DNA from: CALOFP01 sp942492635
Lineage (GTDB): Bacteria; UBP6; UBA1177; CALOFP01
Assembly: GCA_942492635.1 (NCBI GenBank)
Contig: CALOFP010000003.1
Span: 1,426,001 to 1,490,000 of the forward strand
DNA: 64,000 nucleotides
Direction: 5' to 3'
Below are positions 34,172 to 43,942 of the stretch, in pieces. Position 1 is the stretch's first letter, and each line of letters opens with the position of its first letter. The notes under the pieces were generated by a model. The model was not told the origin of the DNA. It searched no databases and was given only the letters and a program-made list of their open reading frames with translations. The position numbers and the translations under genes were made by a program.

Positions 34172-35911
34172 ATGTTGAAAAAAGCGCTTCTATTTCTTAT
34201 CCCCATGCTTTTAGTTGTTGCCTGCGGAGACGATTCGAGCAATAACGAAAAAGCATCCACCGATGCCGACGTCATCATCGACATCGACAACAGCGAAGAA
34301 AATGAAAAATCCGACGAGGACAAAAAACCTTCCGAAAATCTTATAGACCCCATAAAGAGAGACTTGAGTTGGAAGAGCTGCTCACTCTTCGAGGGTGAAA
34401 ACGACGGAAGGGCTGAGTGCGCAACAGTTGAGATGCCCCTGTTCAGAAGAAAAGAGAGCAAGGAAACCATCAACATTTTCGCAAAACGCCTTAAGGCGAA
34501 AGGGGAGGCAAAAGCCCAGCTCTGGTTCATCGACGGAGGTCCGGGAGGCGCAGGAAGCTACAGCAATCCATCCTATATGGAGCAGATGCAGAAAGCCTAT
34601 CCGGAACTTGACGTCTACACAATCGACCATCGTGGATGCGGTTACAGCGAATACCTCTCCTGTGAGAACGGAAATCCCTACTCCGATGCCTGCATAGCCG
34701 AACTCAAGGAAAAGATGGGGGATAGACTTCACGGCTTTTCAACTACTGAAAGTGCAGCCGATCTCGCAGACTTCATCGAGTCGACAAGGGAAGGTGGAAA
34801 GAAGGTGTTCGTCTGGGGCGGTTCCTACGGAACATACCTTGTTCAGCGCTACCTTCTTCTTTTCCCCGAACAGGCGGATGGTACGATAATAGAGGGAATC
34901 GCGCCCATTGACAGCACCTTCATCAGTTTCGACGAATATGCAGACAAGGTAGTCAAGAGACTTCTTGATCTCTGTGGAAAAGATGAAATCTGCAGCACCA
35001 AGCTGGGTTCTGAACCGATCGATTTCACAAGAAAGCTTTTTTCAAAAATTGAAAAAGGTCACTGTTCAGCAGAACTCGGCTACAGTCTAAACAGCCAGGA
35101 TGTGAGCGGAATGATCGTCCAGATGATGTACAGTACACAGATAAACTGGCTTGTACCCTCGGTTCTCTACCGTCTCGACAGATGCGAACAGAAAGATACG
35201 GAGGCTTTATCAAACCTCATCAACATCATTTTCGGCGGAGGAATGAAACGCATGGGAGAATCCAGGGACATGTCTGATGTTCTCTATGCAAACGTTGTCC
35301 TTTCTGAGATGTGGACCCATCCCGATTTTGATCTGGACAACCTGTTCGACTACTTCACAGAGCTCGAAGATAAGATCGATTTCTACACAGGTCCGGGAAT
35401 GCTTCAGATGAACGGATTCTATAACAAGTGGAACCGCTACTCCGAACCGCTTGACAACGTCTGGGCCGATACAGAAACTCCTGTTCTCATGCTTGAGGGA
35501 AGACTCGATCCCGCAACAACACTCGAAATGGCATCAAGGCTGAAGGATCACTATACAGCCGACGCCCACTACTTTCTCGAATTCCCCTTCGCTGCCCACA
35601 ACGTCGTTAGCGGAGCTCCGATGAAGGATGGAAAAGACTGCGCAGAAAAAATATTTGTAGACTTTCTCAAGAATCCTGAGCAGATAGACACCTCATGCAT
35701 GAAGAACCTCCAGGCTATCGACTTCAACGGCAACTCCGAAATAGCAAAGGTAGTCTACGGCACTTCCGATATCTTTGAAAACACAGCTGCTGCTTTCAGA
35801 AGCAACGCGGACATATCCGACTATCCCGAACTGCAGAAGGCTATCGAAGATATTCGAAAGAGAATTGCTGCACAGCCTGAGGGTGAAGTCTCAAGCAGAT
35901 TTAAGTTCTAA
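34172..35911 (+). CDS. S33-family alpha/beta-hydrolase lipoprotein (tripeptidyl/prolyl aminopeptidase-like)
   Basis: A 579-residue predicted lipoprotein (signal ALLFLIPMLLVVAC, Cys 18) with an acidic linker, then an alpha/beta-hydrolase fold. Oxyanion-loop motif WFIDGGPGGAGSY, strand TIDHRGCGYSEY, nucleophile elbow VWGGSYGTYLVQ (Ser), Asp in MLEGRLDPATT and His in FPFAAHNVV. The C-terminal TAP-like region matches the SlpD/SlpE tripeptidyl aminopeptidases. It probably trims peptides in the periplasm or at the surface. The ATG at 34172 has GGGAG 7 bases upstream and opens the signal peptide; the frame is open earlier but without such features. Single gene. Confidence 0.88.
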   Translation: MLKKALLFLIPMLLVVACGDDSSNNEKASTDADVIIDIDNSEENEKSDEDKKPSENLIDPIKRDLSWKSCSLFEGENDGRAECATVEMPLFRRKESKETINIFAKRLKAKGEAKAQLWFIDGGPGGAGSYSNPSYMEQMQKAYPELDVYTIDHRGCGYSEYLSCENGNPYSDACIAELKEKMGDRLHGFSTTESAADLADFIESTREGGKKVFVWGGSYGTYLVQRYLLLFPEQADGTIIEGIAPIDSTFISFDEYADKVVKRLLDLCGKDEICSTKLGSEPIDFTRKLFSKIEKGHCSAELGYSLNSQDVSGMIVQMMYSTQINWLVPSVLYRLDRCEQKDTEALSNLINIIFGGGMKRMGESRDMSDVLYANVVLSEMWTHPDFDLDNLFDYFTELEDKIDFYTGPGMLQMNGFYNKWNRYSEPLDNVWADTETPVLMLEGRLDPATTLEMASRLKDHYTADAHYFLEFPFAAHNVVSGAPMKDGKDCAEKIFVDFLKNPEQIDTSCMKNLQAIDFNGNSEIAKVVYGTSDIFENTAAAFRSNADISDYPELQKAIEDIRKRIAAQPEGEVSSRFKF

Positions 35912-36062
35912 AATAAAAAAGATAATCTAATCCGGACAGCCTTCATTTCGGCTTCGATATTTTCAATTTCTTATTTTTTCGGCTGCAACAATCGAGACAT
36001 TTGATTTTCAAGACTCTTAACCTTTGGATTTATCTAAACATTTCTTCAGCGACAAATTAAAC

Positions 36063-36686
36063 CTACTCAACAAACAACTTCATAAAAGTCCCGATTTTTT
36101 CACTGAGAACCTTTTGATCCTTGAGATCTCCCTCAAGAACACCGAAAAAGCCGACACCCTCTTTTCCGGAGAGCTCTTCCATCGACTTTACGATCTTATC
36201 CGGAGCGGTACCACCGGAAGTGGTAAAGAATGCAACGTTTTTGAAAGAATCCCGGTACATTTCAATATATGTCCTTACAGCCGGAGTCATTTTCCAGGCC
36301 CAGATAGGGGTGCCGATGATGACAAGATCGTAGTCTTTCGGATTTTTTTCAGGTTTCCTTATCTCGGTTTTTCTTCCGATAGCCGCGGCAAAACCTTCCC
36401 CCATATAACTTGCCGGTTTGAGATCGACGATTTTTTCAATATCACCATTGAGAACAGGAGCGATTTTGTAAGCCACCTTTTCCGTATTCCCCGTTCTGGA
36501 GAAGTAGACTATGAGAACACTTCCATACTTCATCTTTTTTCCCTCCACATACTTTTTCAAATCCGCCGAGATTTCCCACTTCGGCGACGCTCCGCTCTTC
36601 GTATCCACCGCTTCATTCTTCCTTTCGGATGAAAAACAACCGTTCATAAAAATAAAGACAATCAACATTAATAAGATTCTTTTCAT
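36063..36686 (-). CDS. flavodoxin-like lipoprotein
   Basis: A 207-residue protein with a lipoprotein signal (IVFIFMNGC, Cys 17) and a flavodoxin fold. The FMN phosphate loop is VYFSRTGNTEKVAYKIAP; the later loops are IGTPIWAWKMTPAVRTYI and FFTTSGGTAPDK. This is the short-chain flavodoxin pattern common in anaerobes. Export of a flavodoxin is unusual, because FMN is made in the cytosol; lipidated relatives occur in Gram-positive and deltaproteobacterial genomes. AAGGAG precedes the ATG. It converges with the S33 hydrolase gene. Its redox partner is not evident. Confidence 0.85.
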   Translation of the reverse strand: MKRILLMLIVFIFMNGCFSSERKNEAVDTKSGASPKWEISADLKKYVEGKKMKYGSVLIVYFSRTGNTEKVAYKIAPVLNGDIEKIVDLKPASYMGEGFAAAIGRKTEIRKPEKNPKDYDLVIIGTPIWAWKMTPAVRTYIEMYRDSFKNVAFFTTSGGTAPDKIVKSMEELSGKEGVGFFGVLEGDLKDQKVLSEKIGTFMKLFVE

Positions 36687-36881
36687 AAAAAACTCCTTTT
36701 ACAGTTTTTGAAAAATTGAATTTTAAACCCTTTTATTCGCATGATCAATTTAAAAGTTTACAATCATCACATTTAACAACCCCAACACAAAACCATTTAA
36801 CCACTTTATTTTCTTGACCGAATTAAACATAAGGTTAAAATCATATCAACTTGCAAGAAAGCTCAAAACATGGAGAATAAA

Positions 36882-39578
36882 ATGAAAAACATCACAATTT
36901 TAATCCTTATTTCATTATTTCTTTTTGCTTGTTCGGATGATGGAAAATCAAATCCCCCGTCAGGGAACATTAACGATTATGAATCATTTTCAGACAACGA
37001 CACTTCCCATAATTATGACAATGAAGATAACAATTCAGGTGATACAGAAAAGAGCAAAGAGAAAACTGACCACGAAGAACAAAATGATGAGCACTCGAAC
37101 AGCAGTTCTGATGATTCTTCAGGCGATCTTTCCGACGATCTTTCCGACGACTCTTCCGACGACTCTTCCGACGACTCTTCCGACGACTCTTCCGACGACT
37201 CTTCCGACGACTCTTCCGACGACTCTTCCGACGACTCTTCCGACGACTCTTCCGACGATTCTTCCGACGATTCTTCCGACGATCTTTCCGACGAGGATTA
37301 TGATAATGGTACCATATCGGACAGCGATATTCAGTTGGATCCATGCACTGGATTTATCTGCCCTGAGCACTCAAAATGTGAAATTGTGGAAGGCGCTCCT
37401 ATCTGCCGATGTGATGAGGGATTCATTGATGAAGACAACCTTTGTCTTGATATTGACGAGTGCTCCAACGGAACTTTCACATGCGCCTCAGGTTTAAAAT
37501 GCCGCAATATCCAGGGAAGCTACACTTGCGATGACATAAATGAATGCACGGAAAATATAAACATCTGCGGAGAAGGTTTCAGATGCCACAACAATCATGG
37601 CGGCTACGATTGCAAAGACATCAACGAATGCTGGAGCAACCCGTGCGGTGAAAATTCTGTCTGCACAAATACGGAAGGTTCATACAATTGCAGCTGTAAG
37701 GAGGGATTTTCACTTTTCGAAGGAGAGTGCATAAAACCGTGTGGAAAAATGAAAATTGTCGGCGGATACGGCGGTATAATTTCAGATATGGAGTACAGGG
37801 ACGGTAAACTATATCTTGTAAACAAACGAGGTCTCATGATCTTCGATGTATCCGATCCCGCCAAACCGCGACACATATCTACTATCGACACAGAAATGTG
37901 GGCAGAATCCATCGAACTTTCGGACAACTATGCATTCATCGCCGACAACGCAAATGAATTAAAAGTTATTGATATCTCCAATCCGGCAAATCCCCGTCAG
38001 GTGGCATCTTTTGACAACAGCTACTTTTCCGGTTTCAAAATATCCGGAAATCACCTCTATTTTTTCAATTATTTTGACAGAAAACTCTTTTCCATAAACG
38101 TTTCAAATCCGACAGGCCCAACGATTGCAGGATCGCTCGAATACTCCAATCCATACAAAAGAATCCATATCGATAAAACCACTCTATTTGCCTACGGTTC
38201 CGGAGTTGTAGATATTATTGACATTTCAGACCCTTCTAACTTGTCAGTCAAAGCATCATTTGAACCCGGCGATCTTCTGGGGGGTTTGACAACGGAAAAA
38301 TCGATCCTTTACACGGTCTCCCGGAAAGGACTTTCGATTTATGAAATGAATGATCCGTTGAAACCCAATTTTTTAAAAACAATCAAGTGGGCCGACTACA
38401 TCAATCCCGGCAAAATTTTTATAAAAGATTCATACCTCTACATAACTGATACCTACAGGGGATTTGTTATGTACGATCTTGCAGATCCTTCCAATCCTCA
38501 ACTTTTACCCGGCAGCGTTGAACTTACCCAGACCTCCGGAGTGGTGGTGAGTAACGACACAGTCTACATCTCAAACAGCGGTCATTTTCACATAGTCGAC
38601 GTCAAGGAAAAAACCAACCCTGAATTAAAGGGTTCTTTCAGAATGCCGGGAAGAGTGAACGATGTCACAGCTTCCGGAAACAATCTTTTCATCGCCGACG
38701 GGTCAATGGGAAAAGAATCAACGGGAGTTTTTACTTTCAATATAGAAAATCCGCTTGACCCTATCATCCTGTCGGCAGTTCCGAGTGAACGAAGTTCCGA
38801 TGACATTCTTCTTGTCGAAGATACTATTTTCTCATCTAACGGGGGCGGCAAGGTTCACCAGATAGATGTGTCGAACCTCTTGGAGCCCGAAATAGTGAAC
38901 AACAACGTCACATCAGGCGACACAATCGCTCTCGCAGGCAACCTTTTAATAGCCGGAAGCCAGGGAGGTTATTCAAACAAAATCATTAAATTCATTGACA
39001 TTACTGACAGAAACAACCCCATTCAAAAGGGAACTTTTGATATAGGCAGCATAGTAACCGATATCGTCGTCAAGGGATCCTTCGCGTTTGTCGGGACATC
39101 GGATAAAGGCATCGTGGTCATCGATATTTCAAACCTGGAATCACCTCAGAAAATGGGAGCTTTTATCGAATACAGCAGATCATCCGCCCTCGCACTGATA
39201 GGCAACTATCTTTACACTTCAACCGGAGAAATGGGGAGCGATAAGAAGATTGTTGTTCTAGATGTTACCGATTCCGCAAGCCCCGCAAAGATCACAGAAG
39301 TGGAGGAAATGCCCGCAAAAAGCTTTATAGCTGACGATAACCTTCTTTTCCTGGCAAGTACCGATTCCCGAACTGGAATGCAAATTCTCGATGTAAGCGA
39401 CCCTGCCGCTCCATTTGCGGTTCAGGACAGTTGGTCAATGATGGAAATCAACAGATTCATCTCAGCCCAAAGCATCTCCATTTCCGGAAACTATCTGTAC
39501 GCCGGCGATACAGAAAAAGGTTTTCACGTGATAGATATTTCATCCTGCAGAATCAATCAGGAACAAGAGAAGCATTAA
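36882..39578 (+). CDS. EGF-like/LVIVD-repeat lipoprotein with Ser-Asp stalk
   Basis: An 898-residue lipoprotein (signal LILISLFLFAC, Cys 17). A Ser-Asp stalk (about 60-140) is encoded by 12-base repeats. Four EGF-like modules (about 145-285) include calcium-binding types with DIDEC, DINEC and CxCKEGF. An LVIVD-type propeller follows (about 290-895), with recurring VIDISNPANPRQVASF, DISDPSN and LYVxD strands. LVIVD propellers are thought to act in surface adhesion or recognition. The ATG at 36882 follows GGAG by 6 bases; a start four codons earlier overlaps this site. It ends in SSCRINQEQEKH and lacks the Cys-LLI tail seen in the secreted proteins of this window. Confidence 0.88.
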   Translation: MKNITILILISLFLFACSDDGKSNPPSGNINDYESFSDNDTSHNYDNEDNNSGDTEKSKEKTDHEEQNDEHSNSSSDDSSGDLSDDLSDDSSDDSSDDSSDDSSDDSSDDSSDDSSDDSSDDSSDDSSDDSSDDLSDEDYDNGTISDSDIQLDPCTGFICPEHSKCEIVEGAPICRCDEGFIDEDNLCLDIDECSNGTFTCASGLKCRNIQGSYTCDDINECTENINICGEGFRCHNNHGGYDCKDINECWSNPCGENSVCTNTEGSYNCSCKEGFSLFEGECIKPCGKMKIVGGYGGIISDMEYRDGKLYLVNKRGLMIFDVSDPAKPRHISTIDTEMWAESIELSDNYAFIADNANELKVIDISNPANPRQVASFDNSYFSGFKISGNHLYFFNYFDRKLFSINVSNPTGPTIAGSLEYSNPYKRIHIDKTTLFAYGSGVVDIIDISDPSNLSVKASFEPGDLLGGLTTEKSILYTVSRKGLSIYEMNDPLKPNFLKTIKWADYINPGKIFIKDSYLYITDTYRGFVMYDLADPSNPQLLPGSVELTQTSGVVVSNDTVYISNSGHFHIVDVKEKTNPELKGSFRMPGRVNDVTASGNNLFIADGSMGKESTGVFTFNIENPLDPIILSAVPSERSSDDILLVEDTIFSSNGGGKVHQIDVSNLLEPEIVNNNVTSGDTIALAGNLLIAGSQGGYSNKIIKFIDITDRNNPIQKGTFDIGSIVTDIVVKGSFAFVGTSDKGIVVIDISNLESPQKMGAFIEYSRSSALALIGNYLYTSTGEMGSDKKIVVLDVTDSASPAKITEVEEMPAKSFIADDNLLFLASTDSRTGMQILDVSDPAAPFAVQDSWSMMEINRFISAQSISISGNYLYAGDTEKGFHVIDISSCRINQEQEKH
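37127..37293 (+). repeat. 12-base tandem repeat encoding (Asp-Asp-Ser-Ser)n
   Basis: About 13-14 units of TCCGACGACTCT with a few variant units at both ends (GATCTT, GATTCT). In-frame copy-number change would alter the stalk length by four residues per unit. The acidic Ser-Asp stalk resembles those of staphylococcal surface adhesins. Confidence 0.9.
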
Positions 39579-39717
39579 TGATTCTCTTGAACAAGTCATC
39601 GCTGGTTACGAAATCATCAATATTCTAAACAATCGGAAAAATCATAGACTTTTCACCTTGATTTGAAAAATGTTTCAAAAACAGTACTCTTATACCGAAC
39701 CGCAAGCAGAGGATCAT

Positions 39718-41673
39718 ATGGACGGAAAGAGTATCAGAAACATAGGAATCGTGGCACACGTCGATGCCGGAAAGACGACAATTACCGAGGAAATGCTGGC
39801 CCTGAGCGGGATGCTCAGAAAAAAAGGAAGCGTGGACAAGGGCTCAGCCCATACGGACTTTCTTGCTGTCGAGAGGGAAAGGGGAATCTCCGTAAAATCC
39901 GCCCTCACCAACTTCAGATGGAAGGGTGTACGCATCAACCTTATCGACACTCCCGGCCACGTCGACTTTTCATCAGAGGTTGAAAGATCCCTTGCCGTTC
40001 TGGACGGTGTCGTTCTTGTTGTTTCGGCTGTAGAGGGAATTCAGTCACATACGGAAACTCTGTGGCATGCGATAACAGAAATGAATCTGCCGATGCTGAT
40101 TGTGGTAAACAAAATCGATCGTATCGGTGCCGATCCTGAGGGCGTAGTGTTTGAACTCAAGAAACGTTTTTCCGGAATGATAACACCAATTCAGGAAACT
40201 TCCGATACGGAAACCAGCAGTCCGAAGATCCAAAACCTTATCGACCTCGACAACATTCCGGATTCATTTATCGAATCAATGTGCGAATGTGACGATGTGC
40301 TGCTGTCGAGATATCTCGAGGGGAACTCAATATCAAAGAATGAAGTTTCCGAAGTACTCAAAAAGGCGACTCATTCCCGAAAGCTCATTCCGCTCCTCTT
40401 CGCATCATCTTTGAAGGGAGTCGGAATCGATTTACTCCTTGATTCGATTGTTTCACTTCTTCCTCCGCCTCAAGGAGAAAGCAAAGGAGAATTGAGCGGC
40501 CTGATTTTCAAAATTCAAAACAATTCCACTTTCGGCAGAATGGCTTTCGTTCGACTTTTCAACGGATCGATAAGAAATAGGGACACCATTTTCAACGCCA
40601 CCTCGGGAAAAGAGGAGAAAGTAGCCCAGATAAAGGATGCGAACGGAGATAAATTGACCGATCTCAACGAGGCAGGAGCGGCGTCAATTGCCGTGCTGAC
40701 AGGACTCAGGGAAAGTTCCGTCGGAGATGTGCTCGGCAGTAACAATTTCATGCCGACCTTACCCTCTCTCGGAGCATCGCTGCTACGGGTCGAGGTCAAG
40801 GCTGTCGAAGAGGAAAGGTATGCTGATCTTGCCTCTGCAATTGAAATCCTCTCCATGGAAGAACCGACACTGAATTTCGACTGGTTCCGGGAAGAGAGAA
40901 AGCTCTTTATCAACATTCTAGGAAAAGTTCAGGTTGAAACTATCCAGTACGAACTGGAGGAGCGGTTCGGAATAACGACCGATTTCGGTCCGCCCGAAGT
41001 TATCTACATGGAAACTCCTTCACAGGAAGGGTTCGGTTTTGACGCCTACACAATGCCGAAACCGTGCTGGGCCGTCGTCAAATTTCTCATAGAACCGGGC
41101 AAAAGGGGCAGCGGAATCGTTTACAGAAGTGAAGTGAGCGTTGATAAGATTGCAAAAAGATATCAAAACGAGGTTGAAAGGGCTATTTACAGATCGCTGA
41201 AGCAGGGCGTTCTGGGATGGGAAGTTACCGATATCAATATCACACTCGTGGACGGCGAAGATCACGTTATGCACTCCAACCCCGGGGACTTTCTACTTGC
41301 CACACCGATGGCGATTTTGAGCGGACTCAAATCTATCGGAACAACGCTGCTGGAACCGATGCTGAAATTCCGTATTACGGCACCGGAACATATTTCAGGA
41401 CGACTGATCGGTGATCTCATTTCCATGCGGGCTGACTTTGAAAACCCTGTAGTTTCAAGCGATAAGATCTCTATTTGCGGAAAAATACCCGTCTCAACAT
41501 CACTCGAATATCCCATAAGGCTGGCTTCACTGAGTGGTGGTACCGGAAAAATGGTTACCTCCTTCGCCGGGTATCGTGAATGCGAACTGGAAAATGGTAA
41601 ATCCCGCCAATACAGAGGCATCTCGCCTCTTGACAGATCAAAATTCATACTCCATATGAGGAAAGCTCTTTAA
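39718..41673 (+). CDS. TetM/TetO-like translation GTPase (EF-G family)
   Basis: A 651-residue translational GTPase: G1 AHVDAGKTT, switch I RERGISVKSA, G3 DTPGHVDF, G4 VVNKIDRIG. The EF-G domain II-V follows, with closest likeness to ribosomal protection proteins. Domain IV, however, has HVMHSNPGDFLLATP where TetM has YYSPVSTPADFRMLAP, so the tip loop that displaces tetracycline is not conserved. I therefore read it as a TetM-like ribosome GTPase of unknown specificity rather than a proven resistance gene. The ATG at 39718 has AGAGG five bases upstream; an in-frame ATG at 39670 gives 16 extra residues without a family match. Confidence 0.85.
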   Translation: MDGKSIRNIGIVAHVDAGKTTITEEMLALSGMLRKKGSVDKGSAHTDFLAVERERGISVKSALTNFRWKGVRINLIDTPGHVDFSSEVERSLAVLDGVVLVVSAVEGIQSHTETLWHAITEMNLPMLIVVNKIDRIGADPEGVVFELKKRFSGMITPIQETSDTETSSPKIQNLIDLDNIPDSFIESMCECDDVLLSRYLEGNSISKNEVSEVLKKATHSRKLIPLLFASSLKGVGIDLLLDSIVSLLPPPQGESKGELSGLIFKIQNNSTFGRMAFVRLFNGSIRNRDTIFNATSGKEEKVAQIKDANGDKLTDLNEAGAASIAVLTGLRESSVGDVLGSNNFMPTLPSLGASLLRVEVKAVEEERYADLASAIEILSMEEPTLNFDWFREERKLFINILGKVQVETIQYELEERFGITTDFGPPEVIYMETPSQEGFGFDAYTMPKPCWAVVKFLIEPGKRGSGIVYRSEVSVDKIAKRYQNEVERAIYRSLKQGVLGWEVTDINITLVDGEDHVMHSNPGDFLLATPMAILSGLKSIGTTLLEPMLKFRITAPEHISGRLIGDLISMRADFENPVVSSDKISICGKIPVSTSLEYPIRLASLSGGTGKMVTSFAGYRECELENGKSRQYRGISPLDRSKFILHMRKAL

Positions 41674-41907
41674 GACATGAGTACCGCTCACTAAAGTTTT
41701 CATGAGCAAATTCTCCCAAATTAATACTTTTCACAAAGATAATAGCAACTTTCAGGAACATTTTATTTCTACCGAGTTTCCCAGATTCATTTATCTTACG
41801 GAATCTCCTCCATTTTAAAGAAAGAATAAGGTTGCACAAAAAGCCGATTTCATCTATTTTTAGTCTGGATTTTATGTTTTCTCTTTTTTTTCAAGGAGAT
41901 GATCTGT

Positions 41908-43827
41908 ATGAATCAAAAATTAAAACAACTTAAAATCACGGTCATCCTGACGGTTCTCGGAGGAATATTCGGATCCCTTCTCCAGCTTTTCCTTTTTTTG
42001 AGAGCAACACCTTACGGTAAACCGTATGTCATAGACAACTCCCACTACCTGTATCACGCCCTTTTCTACAACTGGTACGGTATGGCTCTCATTGCCCTAC
42101 CCTTCATCATCTGGACTCTTTTCTTCGGAGATAGGGGTGCCCGTTTCCGCAATTCACTTCATACGCTCACTGTTCTAACTTCACTTATCGTCTCCCAGAT
42201 GGACAACGAACTTCTTAGATTCATGGGACATCACATATCTTTCGACTGGATAGCAACATACGGAACTTTATCGGGAATTCCTCATGCCATATGGGCGGCA
42301 ATAATAGAGGACGCCGGAGGCAGCTGGAGCTCCGTTATCCTTTTTCTCGTCCCTTTTCTCTTTCTGGCTTCAATTCCACTGGCAGGCAGGATCAACTTTA
42401 CCCCCAAATTAAACAGGCATTTTTTCAGATTCCTGATTCTGGCCTCTGTTACGGTTCTCTACGTTCTCCCCTTCCTGTTCCGAACTTCTCTGTTCGGAGG
42501 GAAAAACCGTCAGGCCAAGGTTAAACCTCCGGTTATTCTGGTACGGGACAACGTTTTGGAGCTTTTTGAAACGAATTCCGATTTCTCGAGTATCGACGAT
42601 CAGGTAGAAAAAGTTCAAACCTGGTGGAAAGAGGGAAACAGTGAGGATGGATGGAAGTTTACCGGGGGTAAAAATCCTCTCGAGAAGGTTTTTGAAGGTG
42701 AGTGTAAAAACTACGGTGAAAAACCGTGGAACTTCATCGTTATCGTTCTTGAAACATTCAGGGCCAGGGATATGGCTCTCTTCAATCCGGATGTTAAGTT
42801 CGTTGCAACACCCTACCTCAACAGTCTCGCAAAAAGTGAAAAGAGTGCCTACTGGAACAGATTCATATCCAACGGGCAGCCCACCATACACAGTTTTATG
42901 GCTGTACACTCCGGTTTGCCGCCCCATTCGAGAAAGACTGTCGCCAAGGCGTTCACCAGAGACAACATAGAGAGTTACGCCTTAATTCTTCGTCGGAATG
43001 GTTATCACACGGCCTTTTTCGGTGGATCGGATCCGGATTGGGACAATCAGAGATTCTGGCTTAACAAATGGTACGACTCCGTCTACTTCGATCCGAAAAA
43101 TGACGAACAGGACAGGCTGGTTTTCGAGGAGATGTCCCGTCATCTCAAGGCAAAGGGAAAAGATGGAAAGCCCTTTGTCGCAACGCTCTTTTCCATAAGC
43201 AACCACGTTCCCTTCGACAATCCCGAACCGAAGCACAACCTCTACAATGGTTCGGAATTGCGAAGCAAAATCTACAATACAATGCACTACAACGATCTGG
43301 TGATAAAAGACTTCATGGATTCAATTAAGGATGAGCCATGGTTTAAAAATACTGTGTTCATATTTACAGGCGATCACGCCTACGATCTCGGCGACCGCGG
43401 TTCGTCACTGGGGCATACAAATATCAGGCACGAGACAAACTGGGTTCCCTTCATAATGCATTCGAATCATCCGTTGCAGCTTCACGGTCTTATCGAGGGA
43501 CAGGCGAGCCACATGGATCTCGCTCCCACAATTCTTGAAATGGCCGGCCTCTGCGAAAAAAACAGTTTTCTCGGGCATTCCCTTTTCAAACGAACAAAAG
43601 AGGTGTACTCCTTCAACATAAAATCCGGAAACATGGCGATTGAAAACAGTCACTTTTCAAGTTTCTTCCCCAAACTGGGGGATCCTTATCTTTACAGTGA
43701 AAGTGATCACCTGCAGGAAGAGAACATCGCGAAAGATCATAAGGATGTTCTTGAAAAACTGAAGGAAAAGGCAACCGCGACCTCTGTGATTATCGATTAC
43801 ATTTATGAAAAAAATCTGCTTCCATAG
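41908..43827 (+). CDS. membrane LTA-synthase-like sulfatase-family protein
   Basis: A 639-residue protein with about five N-terminal transmembrane helices (about 10-205) and a sulfatase/alkaline-phosphatase-fold domain facing outward. Seen: VIVLETFRARDM (metal-binding Glu), QPTIHSFMAVHSGLPPH with the likely nucleophile Thr, FTGDHAYDL with Asp and His, and SHMDLAPTIL. This family includes LTA synthases and phosphoglycerol or phosphoethanolamine transferases. Gram-negatives use relatives to modify periplasmic glucans or lipid A; the acceptor is unknown here. AAGGAG 9 bases before the ATG at 41908 sets the start. The frame also has ATG at 41899, too near the site. Confidence 0.85.
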   Translation: MNQKLKQLKITVILTVLGGIFGSLLQLFLFLRATPYGKPYVIDNSHYLYHALFYNWYGMALIALPFIIWTLFFGDRGARFRNSLHTLTVLTSLIVSQMDNELLRFMGHHISFDWIATYGTLSGIPHAIWAAIIEDAGGSWSSVILFLVPFLFLASIPLAGRINFTPKLNRHFFRFLILASVTVLYVLPFLFRTSLFGGKNRQAKVKPPVILVRDNVLELFETNSDFSSIDDQVEKVQTWWKEGNSEDGWKFTGGKNPLEKVFEGECKNYGEKPWNFIVIVLETFRARDMALFNPDVKFVATPYLNSLAKSEKSAYWNRFISNGQPTIHSFMAVHSGLPPHSRKTVAKAFTRDNIESYALILRRNGYHTAFFGGSDPDWDNQRFWLNKWYDSVYFDPKNDEQDRLVFEEMSRHLKAKGKDGKPFVATLFSISNHVPFDNPEPKHNLYNGSELRSKIYNTMHYNDLVIKDFMDSIKDEPWFKNTVFIFTGDHAYDLGDRGSSLGHTNIRHETNWVPFIMHSNHPLQLHGLIEGQASHMDLAPTILEMAGLCEKNSFLGHSLFKRTKEVYSFNIKSGNMAIENSHFSSFFPKLGDPYLYSESDHLQEENIAKDHKDVLEKLKEKATATSVIIDYIYEKNLLP

Positions 43828-43897
43828 CATTCTCTGTCCATGGGGTTATCCTGTCCCTGATCCACCCAGATCAAATCCAAAGAAACAGATATGAAAA

Positions 43898-43918
43898 AGG
43901 GCCGCTTGAAGCGACCCT
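43898..43918 (-). terminator. intrinsic terminator of the cysteine-rich lipoprotein gene
   Basis: On the minus strand AGGGTCGCTTCAAGCGGCCCT forms an 8-9-bp stem with one mismatch, followed by TTTTT. It lies 25 bases beyond the stop codon at 43943. The plus-strand sulfatase gene is not followed by a T run here, so I assign it to the minus strand only. Confidence 0.8.
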
Positions 43919-43942
43919 GAAAATTCTTATTTGATGATGAGA

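Noticed and set aside
36024..36632. 202-residue plus-strand open frame
   Set aside because: It lies opposite the well-supported flavodoxin-like gene and has no domain or start signals; an antisense shadow.
37137..37290. Possible CRISPR-like array because of regular repeats
   Set aside because: Units are 12-base direct tandem repeats without spacers and encode an in-frame Ser-Asp stalk.
39718..41673. Calling the GTPase a tetracycline-resistance gene
   Set aside because: The domain IV loop essential for drug displacement is not conserved, and the context is not that of a resistance locus.
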